Assembly (NCBI GenBank): GCA_021464245.1
Contig: JADCRB010000025.1
Coordinates: forward strand, 4,963,903 to 5,027,902
Direction of reading: 5' to 3'
Length of the DNA: 64,000 nucleotides
Source: Carallia brachiata
Lineage: Eukaryota > Streptophyta > Magnoliopsida > Malpighiales > Rhizophoraceae
The notes beneath the pieces were generated by a model, which was not told where the DNA came from, ran no database searches, and saw only the letters and a list, made by a program, of their open reading frames with translations. Each line of letters opens with the position of its first letter. The first letter of the stretch is position 1. The position numbers and the translations under genes are program-made. Of this stretch, positions 49,091 through 61,705 are shown piece by piece.

Positions 49091-51630
49091 GATTGTAAGT
49101 ATGAATTATGGAACATGAGCAATGGGAGTTATTCTCAAGACCATGAAGTTTTATTTCGTGTAGCAAGATAAAACTGCAAAAACAGATTTAGTGTTAATTA
49201 ATGGGCAAATTGGCATAAAGACACTTTGACTATAAAGGACAACAAAAGAGACAAAAGGTGGGACCTTAAGTGGGCAGAAAATTATCCATTAGAAGAAATT
49301 ATTTCCATCATAAGAAAAGCAAAGAGTTACGTTAATGAATTTCTTTGAGGGAGATTCTTCGTTAAAAAAAAAAAAACTTCCATATTCAGACAAGTGAAAA
49401 GGAGGGAGAGAACATGGTTGGCAGAGAAGTTATTCATTAGAAGAAACCACTTCCATCAAAGGAACCACATAGGGTTGTTGTGGTGACGGGGTGTGCAACC
49501 TATAGATTTGTTTGAAAGAGATTCTTCTTACAAAAAAAAAAAATTATAATAATAATAAATAGGAACCAACTTCATCAAACAAGAAGCTCCCGAAAGAAAG
49601 AACTAACAGAAAAAGATGTACAAGTAAATGCATAATATGGACAGCGCTATTTACATCATAATATTTAAAACTAATTTGCACCTTTTCCCTATAAATTAAA
49701 AAAAAAAAAAAAGATTTCCTTCTCTCTATCTGAAAGCAAGTTCAAATGACATTTTTATTGATAAAACTGTCTCTTAATCGCCATAAGCCCAATGAATGGT
49801 ACGTAGAGCTACGTTCTTCTTTATGAAACCAAATTCAGTTTGGCGTGCTTACAATTTGTGGAGAGAAGATGTTTTGGGACTCCGACTTCTTCCCTCAAAT
49901 TCCTTTTTCTTTTCATTTAATTTAGTCCATCATAAGACACATTGCGTCTTAAACAACACGACAGGGTAAGTTTCTTTTTACTTAAAAAGTTATAAATCTC
50001 ACAATCCCTTCTCCTAAAATTTACACATAATACCTTGAAAATCGAAAATTAATGTTTAAACTCTTCGCTCGGGGATTATGAGAGTGTCCCCTCAAATTCT
50101 TCAAAGATACTTGAGTTGGTCGTACAAGTCAAAGGAATTATGGTTGACCACAACAGATTTTAACAGCAAATTGCTCAACGAACTATCTATGTAATAATTT
50201 ATTTTTTTTAGAAACAAATTAAGTTATTTCAAAACTTTGTTAAGTACTACATTGAAGAAGCGTACAAATTAGAACATAATTAGAACTTCAATAATAGAGG
50301 ATGCTCGCGTTATTCCCGAACAAAATCAAGCTTACAAAAGAAGAATCAAAGAAACTGATGCAGAAAGGAGTCTGGCTGTAGTGCCTTTAATAGACAAGGT
50401 GCGTGCTCCAAAATCAAAACGTGGAGGGGCTTTTGGTCCTATAATTTTGGTTTTAGATCCATCAAAAGTTTCCATGGAAGAGCATGTGGATAAAAGGACT
50501 TTGCGCTTGCGTTACAATAATCTAAATTTCTACTTTGTTTATGATGGAGACACAGTGACACACCTTCCTATCCATCTTTCCACGGGGGTCATGATTAGTG
50601 AATAGTGGTAGCAAACGTGTAAATTAAGCAAGATTATTTTGATACCAACTAATTAAATGATATTATTAATATGGAAAATCCTTCACAGATGTAAAAATTA
50701 TAGACACAATTAATAGAAGGAAAATCTTAGAAAGCACAACTTCATTAGGCACATAGGGGCATGTAGGGTGCAAACTTGTTTCCCATTAAAAATGAGCTAC
50801 ATAGTGGTGCCTTTAATACAATAATCCTTATCTTATTAATTGTAATAATGTTTAACAAAAAGGGAAAAAAAATAAAAGAAGTTAGCTTGTTTCACATTAA
50901 TTGATTAATCGTGTCCGTTTAAATCCTAGACTTTTGAGTCTATATAATCGCTCCTATCAAGATTCCCCAATTGTCTACGAATCTTGATGCCATTCTTTAT
51001 AAAATTTTACGTACTAAACCATGTTTACCTAACAATTTGCCTTATTTGCATATGTGTGCAATAAACCAAGACGATTGATGAAGATGTGCTATCACGCTAG
51101 TGGATGGTGGAGGTCGTATTTCCTGGTGACAGCTTATCCTCTATATTAACAACACAATTCAAAGATGGAAATTCAAGTATAATCACAATTAGGATGGGCT
51201 ACGGCTGGGTACTGAAATTTCCTCACGTGGAGAGACAGATTCAGGTAATAGACCACCATCAACTCCAAAAGGCAAATGGATGTGTTGGGTTACATATACA
51301 TAAAGGACAAAATTTGATTGGAACAGCACGTTATAGCTTAGCTATTTTAGTATATATATCACACGGTTAAAAAACAAGGCTTTTATATATGTGTTCTTCG
51401 TATACTGCACTTTTCAATTTGACACAGCGCATGAGAAGGCCCATTGAGCCTTTTATTATATTGGTAGTATTCGCCTGGTCGTTACTTCAAATCTTGTTTG
51501 AGGGCTTTAAGGAACATCAATGACACAGAAACATGTAACAACAGTAGTTGCTACCCTTTCTCTTTGTTTTTTTTTTAGTATTAAATATTCATTTTTTTAA
51601 CCTCTACACAAATCAATTTTATCTTTTTTT
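49091..51630. other. Intergenic region between gypsy element and MATE gene
   Basis: No gene I can support. Two similar passages about 120 bp apart (around 49250-49370 and 49400-49530: CATTAGAAGAAA, TTCCATCA, GAGATTCTTC and an A run) suggest an old direct repeat. Open frames at 50381-50605 and 51104-51370 have protein-like composition but no motif I recognise. Confidence 0.45.
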
Positions 51631-51730
51631 TTAATTTAAGTGGGATTAATTAACAGGAGGAAATAGAGGTGGAGGGGGCTATGAGTCACATGGCGATATG
51701 TTTTTCAATTTTTTTTTTCAAATAACATAA

Positions 51731-51785
51731 GATGTGCAAACATGGAAAGTATAATGTGCAACCAAGAATTATACAATATGCAATC
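51731..51785. repeat. 22-bp-period TGTGCAA array, family D
   Basis: TGTGCAAA (51733), TGTGCAAC (51755) and TATGCAAT (51777) lie exactly 22 bp apart. Read in reverse, the array resembles the GTTGCACA pair at 17.64-17.67 kb. No facing arm is seen. It lies 450 bp upstream of the MATE start codon, so it could affect that promoter. Confidence 0.6.
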
Positions 51786-52088
51786 AGCTACCTTACTTGG
51801 TTTTACGTTGACAGTAATTACTAATTTTATTTTCTTTTTGTGTAAATAAAATTTATTTATGATCTAATATCATAAAAATTTATTTATTTTTTATTAAAGT
51901 AGACTTCACTGATTGTGTAGTATAAAATTATAAATAAATTATACTCACCTAAAAAATGTAATTCAAATTAAAAATTCTTTGCATTTTATATTTTATTTGT
52001 TTGCATATTTAATATTTTTTATCCTCACTGAGTTAATGAATTTGGCTCAATTTTTGGAAATCTGCATGACGGTAATCCCGTCCAACCT

Positions 52089-52096
52089 TATAAAGG
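52089..52096 (+). promoter_or_regulatory. Candidate TATA box of the MATE gene
   Basis: TTATAAAG in the context ACCTTATAAAGGTCC, about 140 bases before the start codon, which would give a leader of about 110 bases. Confidence 0.45.
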
Positions 52097-52232
52097 TCCA
52101 CCATCGAACCAATTTGCTTGCCAAGTTCTCTCCCACAAAAGGAGATCCCACTACTATCATTATTAAAACCCTACTCTCTGCTCTAATTACTATATCAAAA
52201 CAGAAGGCAACAAGAAAAGAAATAATAGCAAA

Positions 52233-53869
52233 ATGTTGAAGGCAAAAGATTCCCACAAGCACCCGACAATGTCAGAGGTATAATGTCTTGAGCAAATTTA
52301 TTAAAAAAATAAAAGAAAGAAAAAGATCATCTCCGGCCCCTGTAAATGTATAATTTCTTATCTAACATTAATGATTCTATTAACCTTTTTTTTTTCTACT
52401 AGGTTGTGGAGGAACTAAAGAAGATGGCAGACATAGGCTTCCCCATAGCAGCAATGGGCTTGGTTGGCTACCTCAAAAATTTGATTCTGGTTGTCTGCAT
52501 GGGAAAGCAGGGGAGCCTGGAGCTCGCCGCCGGAGCCTTAGCTATCAGTTTCACAAACATCACAGGCTACTCCGTCCTATCAGGACTAGCCATGGGGATG
52601 GAGCCTCTTTGTAGCCAAGCCTTCGGCTCAAGGAACCACTCAGTGGCAACCCTCACTCTACAAAGAACAATCGTCATGTTACTACTTGCATCACTACCAA
52701 TTGGCTTGGTTTGGTTCAACCTTAAGCGCCTCATGCTTATTCTCCATCAAGATTTTGATATTGCCCGAGTTGCAAGTTTGTATTGCCGATTCGCCATCCC
52801 AGACCTCATTGCCAATAGCCTCCTACATCCAATACGTATATATTTGCGTAGTAAAGGGACTACATGGCCATTAATGTGGTGCACAATGGCCTCTACTATT
52901 CTTCACCTTCCTATCACAATATTCTTGGCCTTCACTATTTCACTTGGGGTGCCCGGAATTGCAATTTCCAATTTTGTCACCAATTTTAACACCCTCTTTT
53001 TCCTTCTTCTTTACACATACTTTAGTACTCATCGTGTGCCCAATGACTACGAGGACGACGCGTGCGCCTTGACCACACCACTATCACCGTCGGCGGCGGA
53101 GGTGGCGACAATGTCACAGTCTTTGGTAAAATGGGGGATTTTAGTTGGACTCGCTATACCAAGCTGCGTTGCCGTTTGCTTAGAGTGGTGGTGGTATGAG
53201 TTCATGATAATCCTAGCGGGTTATTTACCAAATCCTCGTGTTGCTCTAGCCACATCGGCAATTGTCATTCAAACCACTTCCCTCATGTACACATTGCCAG
53301 CAGCACTCAGCGCTTCCGCGTCAACTCGGGTAGGCAACGAGCTGGGGGCCGGCAGGCCGGCGCAGGCACGTTTGGCATCGGCGATTGCCATAGGACTCGC
53401 CCTCTTAACCGCATCTTTTGGCTTGTTGTGGACTACCGTAGGGAGAGAATCCTGGGGGAGGATTTTTACAGAGGATAGTGAAGTTCTGGAGCTAACAATG
53501 ATTGTGCTGCCCATAATTGGGCTATGTGAGCTTGCAAATTGTCCACAAACCACCAGTTGTGGGATTCTGAGAGGAAGTGCAAGGCCCGGAATTGGGGCAG
53601 GGGTCAATTTTTACTCATTTTACTTGATGGGTGCGCCAGTGGCCATAGTCTTGGCCTTTTTTTGGCGACTAGGGTTTGTGGGTCTGTGCTATGGTCTTCT
53701 AATTGCTCAAATTACATGTGCGGTCTCGATCCTGACCGTGGTATACAAGACTGACTGGGAAAAAGAGTCGTTAAAGGCCAAAGACTTGGTGGGGGCACAT
53801 GCAGACCAAACAGACGTTCTATGCGAAGAAGCTGCACAATTTCTTAAACAAGTTGATCTTGAAAAGTGA
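52233..53869 (+). CDS. MATE-family (DTX) efflux transporter
   Basis: Two exons: 52233-52277 (MLKAKDSHKHPTMSE) and 52403-53869, joined in frame across a 125-bp GT-AG intron to begin VVEELKKMADIGFPIAAMG. Reading from inside exon 2 would miss the true N-terminus. The protein is about 504 residues with twelve expected membrane spans, normal for plant MATE proteins, which export organic cations, metabolites or hormones using proton or sodium gradients. Signature segments: GMEPLCSQAFGSRN in the first half, ASTRVGNELGAGRP in the second, and CGILRGSARPGIGAGVNFYSFYLMGAP. The C-terminal KTDWEKES is typical of the DTX48-56 type clade, but I assign no specific member or substrate. AATAAA at 53921 may serve polyadenylation. 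No damage seen. Confidence 0.93.
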
Positions 53870-54407
53870 AAACAAAAAAGAGTAAAGTTTCGGACCCAAA
53901 TGTATCAGCCAAACCCAACAATAAAATGGAATTGTTTATTAATAAAATATAATAATGTTGCTATTTTGTATAAAAAAAAATTTTAAGAAAAAAAATATTT
54001 CTTAATTACATATTATGCATAAAACATACTTTTAAGTTATAAGATAGCAATTATATAATTTTTTTTATTTTATTATTTTATATTTTATTAATCAGATTGC
54101 ATTTTATTAATTAACAATTGTATTTTATAGTGTGATTGGAAATTTTTAAAAGAAAAAAAAATTCTATTTATTTTTTTTTCTAATTATTTTCTATCAATCC
54201 AAACAATTATCTTTTACTTTTTCTCTCATAAATTATTATTTATTTCCTTTCTCACAAATTTCTAATAATTACTTTTTATCAATCATAATATCATCATTAT
54301 TATATTATTTTATATTTTTTTTCTTTTTTATTCACTTTTTTCATACCCAATCACGGCATTACGGTTCAATTCGATTACATTACAAATTTGAGCTAATATC
54401 TCTAGTG

Positions 54408-54448
<41 letters not shown>

Positions 54449-56440
54449 GAGGAGGGAGAAAAGACAGACACAGTGGCATGATGATCATTATTAGCTGGAC
54501 AAAAGTTCACACTAGATATTTTGCACTGTATAAATTCTTCATAGTTTAAGAATTCATATTGATTGCACAGGATTCATTTGGCTTGTCTTTTCAGTTCTTT
54601 TGTCTCTTCTTAAGTGTAGGTCTCCATACATTTACTCATTCGAAGCATTGGGGGCATCGCAAGGTAAAGAAGGATTTGACGGTGGAAGTTTGCCTTGGTG
54701 GTTAGGCGCATGCTTCATGCGTGCTACTACCCAATCTTTTTTAATATTTTCGTTTTTCTTTGGTGATAAAATGGAAAATTTGCAATTAAAGTTATCGCAA
54801 TTCTATACTTTAGAAGACACCAAGAACGATCTAAAGTAATAATTTGGCAATTAATCGATACATTTTTCTCAGTAATGATTTGAATTTAAATTTTATTATT
54901 GTTATTTTTTTTTATAAAGTGGATAAGATTGTGTAACGCAGTATTTAATTTAAAATTTATTAACACTTAAATCAGATTTAGGAAAGACCTACTCATCCTT
55001 ATGAATATTTGAGTAATGAATTTACTATTTAAAAGAGATTAAACGTAAACGTAACGAATAATCTTCAATTTTAATTTATATATATAATATCTTACGTATC
55101 GATAATCTGTATTTTTTTCTCTTAAAAAAGAAAAAGATACGAAGAAAGTAGGTAATTACGTCATTTGTCCCACCACTGACCTGCATTCCTCTTTTGGTAT
55201 TTTCTCTTCCTGCGAACGTGTCAATTACTTTGTCCTTTTTGGCTTTTTCGGCAAGAAGTGCAGGTGCACGATGATTTTATTTCATCGTATAGATATGTAC
55301 CCATTGTCCATAGAACAAATGTCAAAAAAAAAAAAAAAAGATTCTCCATAGAATACCATAGAATACGTAATAATTTGCCAAATAATTTGGTCATTTTATT
55401 TATTTTTTATTTTTGGTTAATTATTTAACATCAAGTGTGATTTTGTCAGTGCATCAAAGGCCACTGACGTAGACTGAGGCCCAACAGAAGCATACAAGGC
55501 TTAATGGACAAAATTCTCGAATTAGAAACTGTAGAAAAGTTTTGATATTGACTTTATTAAAATGGTTAAAAGTCTTAACCAAAAAAAAAAAAAAAAGGTT
55601 AAAAGTGTATATTTTCAACTAAGACGCTGATTTTCATATCTCTCTTTTGTATGCTCTCTATTATATCTTTTATAGAAAAAAAAAAAAAAAAGAGACTGTG
55701 GAAAAGTTTTACAATCCCAATTCTGAGACCCGAATCCCTCAAGAAGAACAAACCAATAATTAGGGCAAATTAGAATCTATTGTGGATAACTTTGCCGAGA
55801 TAATTCTGTTTAATTGCATGCTTAGATTTTTCGTAACATCTTTGCCAAAGCCGTGCTTGTAGACTTTGAAGAAGAACAAATTAGAACAGCACATGTGATG
55901 CCAAAAGTGTAAATAGCAGACCACATGCGTGCTAAGCGTCAATGCCAATTTGGAATCTTTTAACCGAAATTTGCAGCACATGACACAAAAATTACTCCTA
56001 CCTGAAGATTCTACTATTCCTAAAGAGAAAGCTACTAGCCATACGTTACTGGTGGTAACACCCAAAACAAGTATCATTGGCACAGAAAGTGAGAGCCAAA
56101 AAAAAAAAAAAGGACATGTGCAAAATATCGAGAAGAAACTTGACCATGTGTAGGGCACATGCAACCACTTGAAGTCTGGGATGTTTGTTATGTCCCATTA
56201 AACAATCACAAATTTTGGTAATAGGGAGAACTACTTCATTGTTTATTGTACTATTCATATTCTAATGAGCCTCTTATTGAACGCCGAAAAATACACAAGG
56301 AAAAAACAATTACCAAGTTTATTTTGGAACATCCGAGGTGATTAATATAATAAGTAGCTTTCAATGAAAAAGCTAATCCATCAAAAAGCTGTACATACTT
56401 CCTTGAAAATCTCTCCTTCTGCACCGTGGTACAACTATAC
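53870..56440. other. AT-rich intergenic region after the MATE gene
   Basis: No gene supported. It includes a TA microsatellite at about 54416-54443 and A runs at 55326-55340, 55581-55597 and 55676-55690. Confidence 0.5.
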
Positions 56441-56449
56441 AATTGAATC

Positions 56450-56740
56450 AAAACTTGTATACCACTTTCAGCCCCCCAAACAAGAAACCTATGCCTAACC
56501 AACAAACAGGAAACAGTAATAACCATGCCATAAGGCTCTCTGTTCTCCCTATTTCCATATTAGCCAAAGATCCAGCAAAACAATTGGACTCTCTAGATTG
56601 GAATGAAAACTGTACAGCTCCACAGCACAATCTATCAATCTGATTAAGCAAAGACAGATGCATCCGAGGTCTCCTTTATACATTCTTCAGCCACTCTACA
56701 ACACACCTGGCATCAGATTCAATGTTCAAAGAAAAAACAA
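56450..56740 (-). pseudogene. LINE RNase H fragment
   Basis: On the minus strand, ESDARCVVEWLKN is followed after a stop by LLNQIDRLC, then FSFQSRESNCFAGSLANM. This order fits the end of a plant LINE RNase H domain (ESD..VV..L, then SRESN..A.SLA). It carries a stop and has no flanking LINE parts, so it is a relic. It is too short and diverged to link to the LINE at 33.4 kb. Confidence 0.6.
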
Positions 56741-57744
56741 TTACGAATTTTGTCTAGCGTAATAAAATTTTGTGAAAAGCTTGTGATTGTGAATCTTTAC
56801 ACTTTATCTTGCATTTGATCCCACATGCCGTAATAATGATTGAGTGAATAGAATTTCGATTGGAGGAATCTTTTCAAATAAATCCATAAATACATACACA
56901 TACACTTAATCGCGAATAGAATTTTATTGACATGTACACGATGCACGGTGGCATCCCTAGTCAAAGTCTATGTTCTAACATCTAGTCAAGCATTTTATGT
57001 TTGTTTATTTCTACGAAAAACTTGCACGAAAATTACACACCTGTGAACGTGTATCTCTACGATGTCATTAAAACAATCCGATAGTTAAAAATTTAGATAT
57101 TTATTTTTGTGTGTAGAGAGATGTTTGTTAGTTATGAGAGTATATTGGTTAATGTTGATGTATAGTAATATGGATAATATTCGGTGAATGTTTTTCTGAA
57201 GGTTTGTTTTTATACCCACGGTAGGCATTTGTTGTTTTGGAAACAAATTCAATTGTAAACCATTTAGCTATGAGCCGTTGAACTAGAGATAAGGAGACGA
57301 TTTCTTTTTCGTTAACCCTATCGCCGTCGCCCTTAGTATATGACAACGGTTATAGGATATCACAAGCACGGTTGGGAATCGTAAGCTTTGGCCGCTAAGG
57401 GCAATGGCTTTTAGGTATTGAGGGAAACAACAAGTCATTTGATTAGCAGAAGAGAGTCACTAGAATTCAAACAGACCTGGACAAAATATTTTAATCAGTT
57501 ATGTTAGAAGCATAGAACTAAAATTTCATCTTTATACAGAACAAGGATTTTTGTTGACTATTGTTTTCCCTTTCGTCCAATAAGAGAAAAAAAAAATCTT
57601 TCCTAGAAAACATTTTTCCAGAAATTTATTAACAAAAAAAAAACCTAAAGAATCAATGACTCTTACAAAGACCAAGAAATATGATGTATCCAAAATCAAT
57701 TTTATGTCAGAATCGTAACCTTTAATCATTGTGTATCATCAGCG
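56741..57744. other. Intergenic, nothing recognised
   Basis: No gene, RNA or repeat that I can support on either strand. Confidence 0.45.
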
Positions 57745-57789
57745 ACAACTTCACTAAATTTTTTTTTGGGTACATACAACTTCACTAAA
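57745..57789 (-). mobile_element. Tail-only retroposon insertion with 14-bp target duplication
   Basis: ACAACTTCACTAAA occurs perfectly at 57745-57758 and 57776-57789. The 17 bp between them, read on the minus strand, are ATGTACCC followed by nine A: only the last few bases and the poly(A) tail of a SINE or LINE. The 3' end resembles that of the SINE at 16.8 kb (ATGTTTACCC plus A run). Confidence 0.8.
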
Positions 57790-60730
57790 CATGATGTGAT
57801 TGGTTGGAAAATTTTGTATAATGTTTTTATAATATTTATTAGTGTAAAATTCCATTATTTCGTAGATCGAGGAGAAAATAAAAATTTCAGATTTCAATCC
57901 ATGGGCAATTTAAACAATTTGGAGAGAGGTCATCAATATCCTTTTGCAAAATTCAGACCTGACAGGCTTTTTACATGTGAAGTCCCAAACAAAGACGGAG
58001 CCCCTGATATCGAATCCCAGCCTACCAAGTTTCCCTATATTGGAGGCCCAATGGGTCAAAATTAGGACTCAGACACCGAAAATTAGGCCCACATTATGAG
58101 TCAGATCCTTCCCAAATGGCTGTCAGAGGGATCGCCCAATGTGAACCAAAGAGAAATTGCACATTTGAAAAATGCCTTGGTGAGAGTGTTTCTTTTAGTT
58201 TTTCTTCTTCCGTATTGGGTTTATCTCACAACGTATTTTTATGGTTTTAATTATTTAGCCATCAATTGCATGCTGCCCAACTGTAAGGTTCAAATCTTTA
58301 TGTTTATGAACCAAAACAACTCTGACCTCGGAGGTCCCCTCTGGCGGATGGCAAGGCCCAAAGCTGAGCCCAATCAACACCTTGGTTACCACTCATCTTT
58401 TTTTTGATTGGGATTATTTATTGGAAGACTTAACAAGAAAGACGGTTCCTGTTTGTCAAGTATACTGAGGATTACGATAGCCAATGATGTTCCTGTTTGT
58501 CAAGTACATAATTTGAAGACTGATAAGTTGCGTACAGATTCTATGTGATGCAGCTGATTTTGGCTCCAGATAATGATTCGAGATCATAATACACCTAAGT
58601 TGGCTCCAATATGGCCAGTAATTAAAAGTTTTGTGGGTTACAGTTGGATTTTGGTGGACCAGGACATCTTTAGCTGTAGATGAGGACTAACTTAACGCCC
58701 TGACTGGTCTTTCTGGACAATTAATCACGGTGAAGTTGCAGGGCCACCTGGTCACTCTTAAAATAGGGATTTATATTATAAAATATTTTTATTTTGATTT
58801 ATATTTTTTTTATTATAATTCACTTATAATCTTAATAAACTTGTACTATGTACAGATTTAAAATTTTTTCACATAATTTTAATTTAATTTGTTCAATTTT
58901 TAGGATTTTTTTTTAACTTTTTAAAGCAAATGTTTATATTGTCACCTTTTTAATTTGTAATTTTAATTTTTTTTATGAATGCTGTTTTTTTATGATACCA
59001 ACAAATCAAATTTTGTTAGTTTTATATTGAAAATAATGAGCTCAGGTTACATAACTTTAAAAAAATATACCTCTTCTTCAAAGAATAACATGTAAATGTT
59101 GATTAAATTATTCTTATTTTTTTGTTATCAGATTTTTAAAAGTGAACGATGCGAGCTTTAATATTTATACTTCTCACGTTAATTTTGAGATTCTTAATTA
59201 GTTGATATTCCAAGCTTAACGTAGGGAAAAAAAGAAGGTGAACTCTTTAATCTTCATTATCGTATTAAATAAACATGAAAAATAATTAACAAAAATCTTA
59301 CCTTAACTTTTATTATATCTCGGAGGATTTAGCTGGGGTCCCTATTAGAGGAAGAGTTTCGTTGTGTCCAGTCATCATCTATTCAACTCAAAGAACTTGA
59401 CTTTTACTTCTAGTTTGATTAGCATAAAGTGTCAGCTAGGCCAGCCATTAGTTCCCCACTGCTTTTAAGGAATAAGTATCTTAGCACAGAGATAGGCAAC
59501 GATACTTATTCCTTTTATACCTTGAAAAACAATCGTAAACGAAACCCTCTTTTATGCAAACAACGTATTTAGCGCATTTAGGATTAAGACTAAAGGCTGT
59601 TCCATTATTCAATTTTGATATATAAAAAATTGCTTCATAAGCAAATCACGGATACTAAACTCTTTTTCAGCTTGTATAGGAGCATAGCAAAAAAAAAACT
59701 TTGTTTCTGCACCTGAGAGTACTCGCAGAACTAAAAAGTACTTGTTAGACGATTCTTGTTATTATTATTTGTAAACAATAGTAATAACTGATCTGAGTTT
59801 CAATAGATTTTTAGTTTTATTTTCATATCCTACGCTACTAATTACATGGGATGCAAAACGCAAAACCTTTTCTGATATGATTTATAAGCAAAACTGTGCT
59901 CAAAGCATTTATATTTGTATTGACCATGTTCTTGCTGAGTATAGATAAATCAATATAGATCAGTGAAAAAAAAACAATAAGGGAAAGTTTTCTTGTACAT
60001 AAGAAAATTCGTTGACCCAAGTGCAGAAACAAAGCAAAAACGTTAATTGGAAAAGGAAGAGCATACGATTGCAAAATTTTACCCAACGTAGTTTAACATA
60101 CAATCTTACAATCATATCTAGTGTAGTTTTCTCATATAATCCAATTACATTTTTTTTTTTTTGTGGTGTTCCTTTCTCGGTGCAAACTTGTTCAACATTA
60201 TTATTTTATTAGTTGTGCGTGTTTTAGATAGCTCGTTAAAAATAAAGTTTTACAATTTGCATCACAAAATTCTCATTCAATTGCTCATAAAGAGCCAAAA
60301 TTAAATTTTTTTACTATTTTTACTTACAAATAAATAATTCAAAATTAATTACTTACTGGGGAATTGATAAGTTAATTAAATATTTATTTTGACCTTAGCA
60401 TTTAGAAAAATACACAACCTTACAAAACTAAACAATATATTATATATATATATATATAAGATTAATTTAAATAATCCAAATCTTTATTATTTGGATGTCA
60501 TCATGTGAGAAATATTATGATAATATCATATTGGTGACTAAATACACAAAAAATTTTGAAGGTATTAAAAAAAAGTAAAGATATAAAAGAAACTATAGTC
60601 ACTGAAGTGATCAGTTCAACTCGTTGAAGCACTTCTACTACCATAAAAGTTATATCTTTGTATATACAATACATGCACAATTGCTTGTATTACTATATTC
60701 ATCGATGCACATTTTTCAATCACAAAACTT
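57790..60730. other. Gene-poor region
   Basis: No gene supported. GTTCCTGTTTGTCAAGTA occurs twice (about 58444 and 58489), separated by 27 bp. The remainder is AT-rich, with a TA repeat near 60441-60458. Confidence 0.5.
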
Positions 60731-60734
60731 TCGC

Positions 60735-60985
60735 TAAATTAATCATTAATCTCTACTGTATCCTCAGATAGGCAAACTGTATTCAACTTGTGTTTTAGAA
60801 CTTACTATTGCACTAAACACCAACTGTAAGGCTTTGATTGGACCTGTAGATTGAACAGTGATTATAAAACTCTCTTCCTTAGCATGGATCTCCGCAAGTC
60901 CTGGCTTACCCATTGGTTCTACATTTTTTATGGCTTCATTGTCCTAGGTGTAAAGCCCAGGTTCAACCACAATGTAAAGAGAAAT
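60735..60985 (-). pseudogene. RNA polymerase II subunit 3 (NRPB3-like) C-terminal fragment
   Basis: The minus strand reads VVEPGLYT, a stop, then DNEAIKNVEPMGKPGLAEI, then KEESFIITVQSTGPIKALQLV. After a frame change it reads CLSEDTVEIND. This order matches the C-terminal region of plant RPB3 (family pattern: YDDE, MGKPGL, FIFTVESTG, QLVLNAI, RLSEDTVE). An in-frame stop and a frameshift show it is not functional. Upstream RPB3 sequence is not visible on either side, so it is a partial copy: a truncated retrocopy or a captured last exon. Confidence 0.75.
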
Positions 60986-61705
60986 AACCTTTTATAAACA
61001 GACTAGCTAAAATAATCCTTTTGAGTTTCAACACAACTGAGCATGGTATAATTTGCAAATATATATAGTGTGTGACAATCTCCTTGATTGTTAAAACAGA
61101 GCCTTTCAAAATTAATGTTAATAATTTTTTATGGTAATAATTGTCAAAGAAAGTTACAAAATTAATGCTAATAAATTTGTATTTAATAATTTATGGTAAG
61201 AAGAAATTCGGGATGGTTAGAGACGGTTACAAATCATTCATGGTCGGTTACAATTTAAGGATGAAGATTTAAGGGAAAAAATTGGACTATTGGAGGAAGA
61301 AATTCAGTTATGCTTTCATTTGGTCTAGGCCTCTTTTTTTTTTTGATAAGAATTGAAGGGAAAAATTTAAAGGAAAAATTGTAAAAATATCAAGTAGAAA
61401 TTAGAATTAAGAAGAAACTTTTTCTAAATTTCTATTTTATACTAATTAAATAGATAGATATTTATAATAAATGAAGTTTATTTTAAATAAAAATATGATA
61501 AATAAATTTGTGTTATATAAATTATAAGTAAATTAATCTCACACAAAATAGTAAATGAAAATAAGAAATAATTTTTGTTACAATAGGATGACTGTTTCAT
61601 GAGAGAGCACTCTCTACTAATATAATATATTTGTTTTCCTATAACTCTACAGTGAAGAGCTTTTGAAATTGCAATATGAGAAAATGTTGGTGTTCACACT
61701 TTAGC
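60986..61705. other. AT-rich intergenic region
   Basis: No gene. The stretch near 61475-61545 (TTTATTTTAAATAAAAATATG and ATTATAAGTAAATT) resembles the dispersed AT-rich repeat also found at 2.1, 26.9 and 51.9 kb. Confidence 0.45.

Noticed and set aside
50381..50605. Possible 74-codon gene
   Set aside because: Reasonable composition, but no motif, no splice partner and no recognisable relatives; not supportable.
54690..54730. Hairpin GCATGCTTCATGC near 54.7 kb as a terminator or RNA gene
   Set aside because: Isolated short palindrome without context; such hairpins occur by chance.
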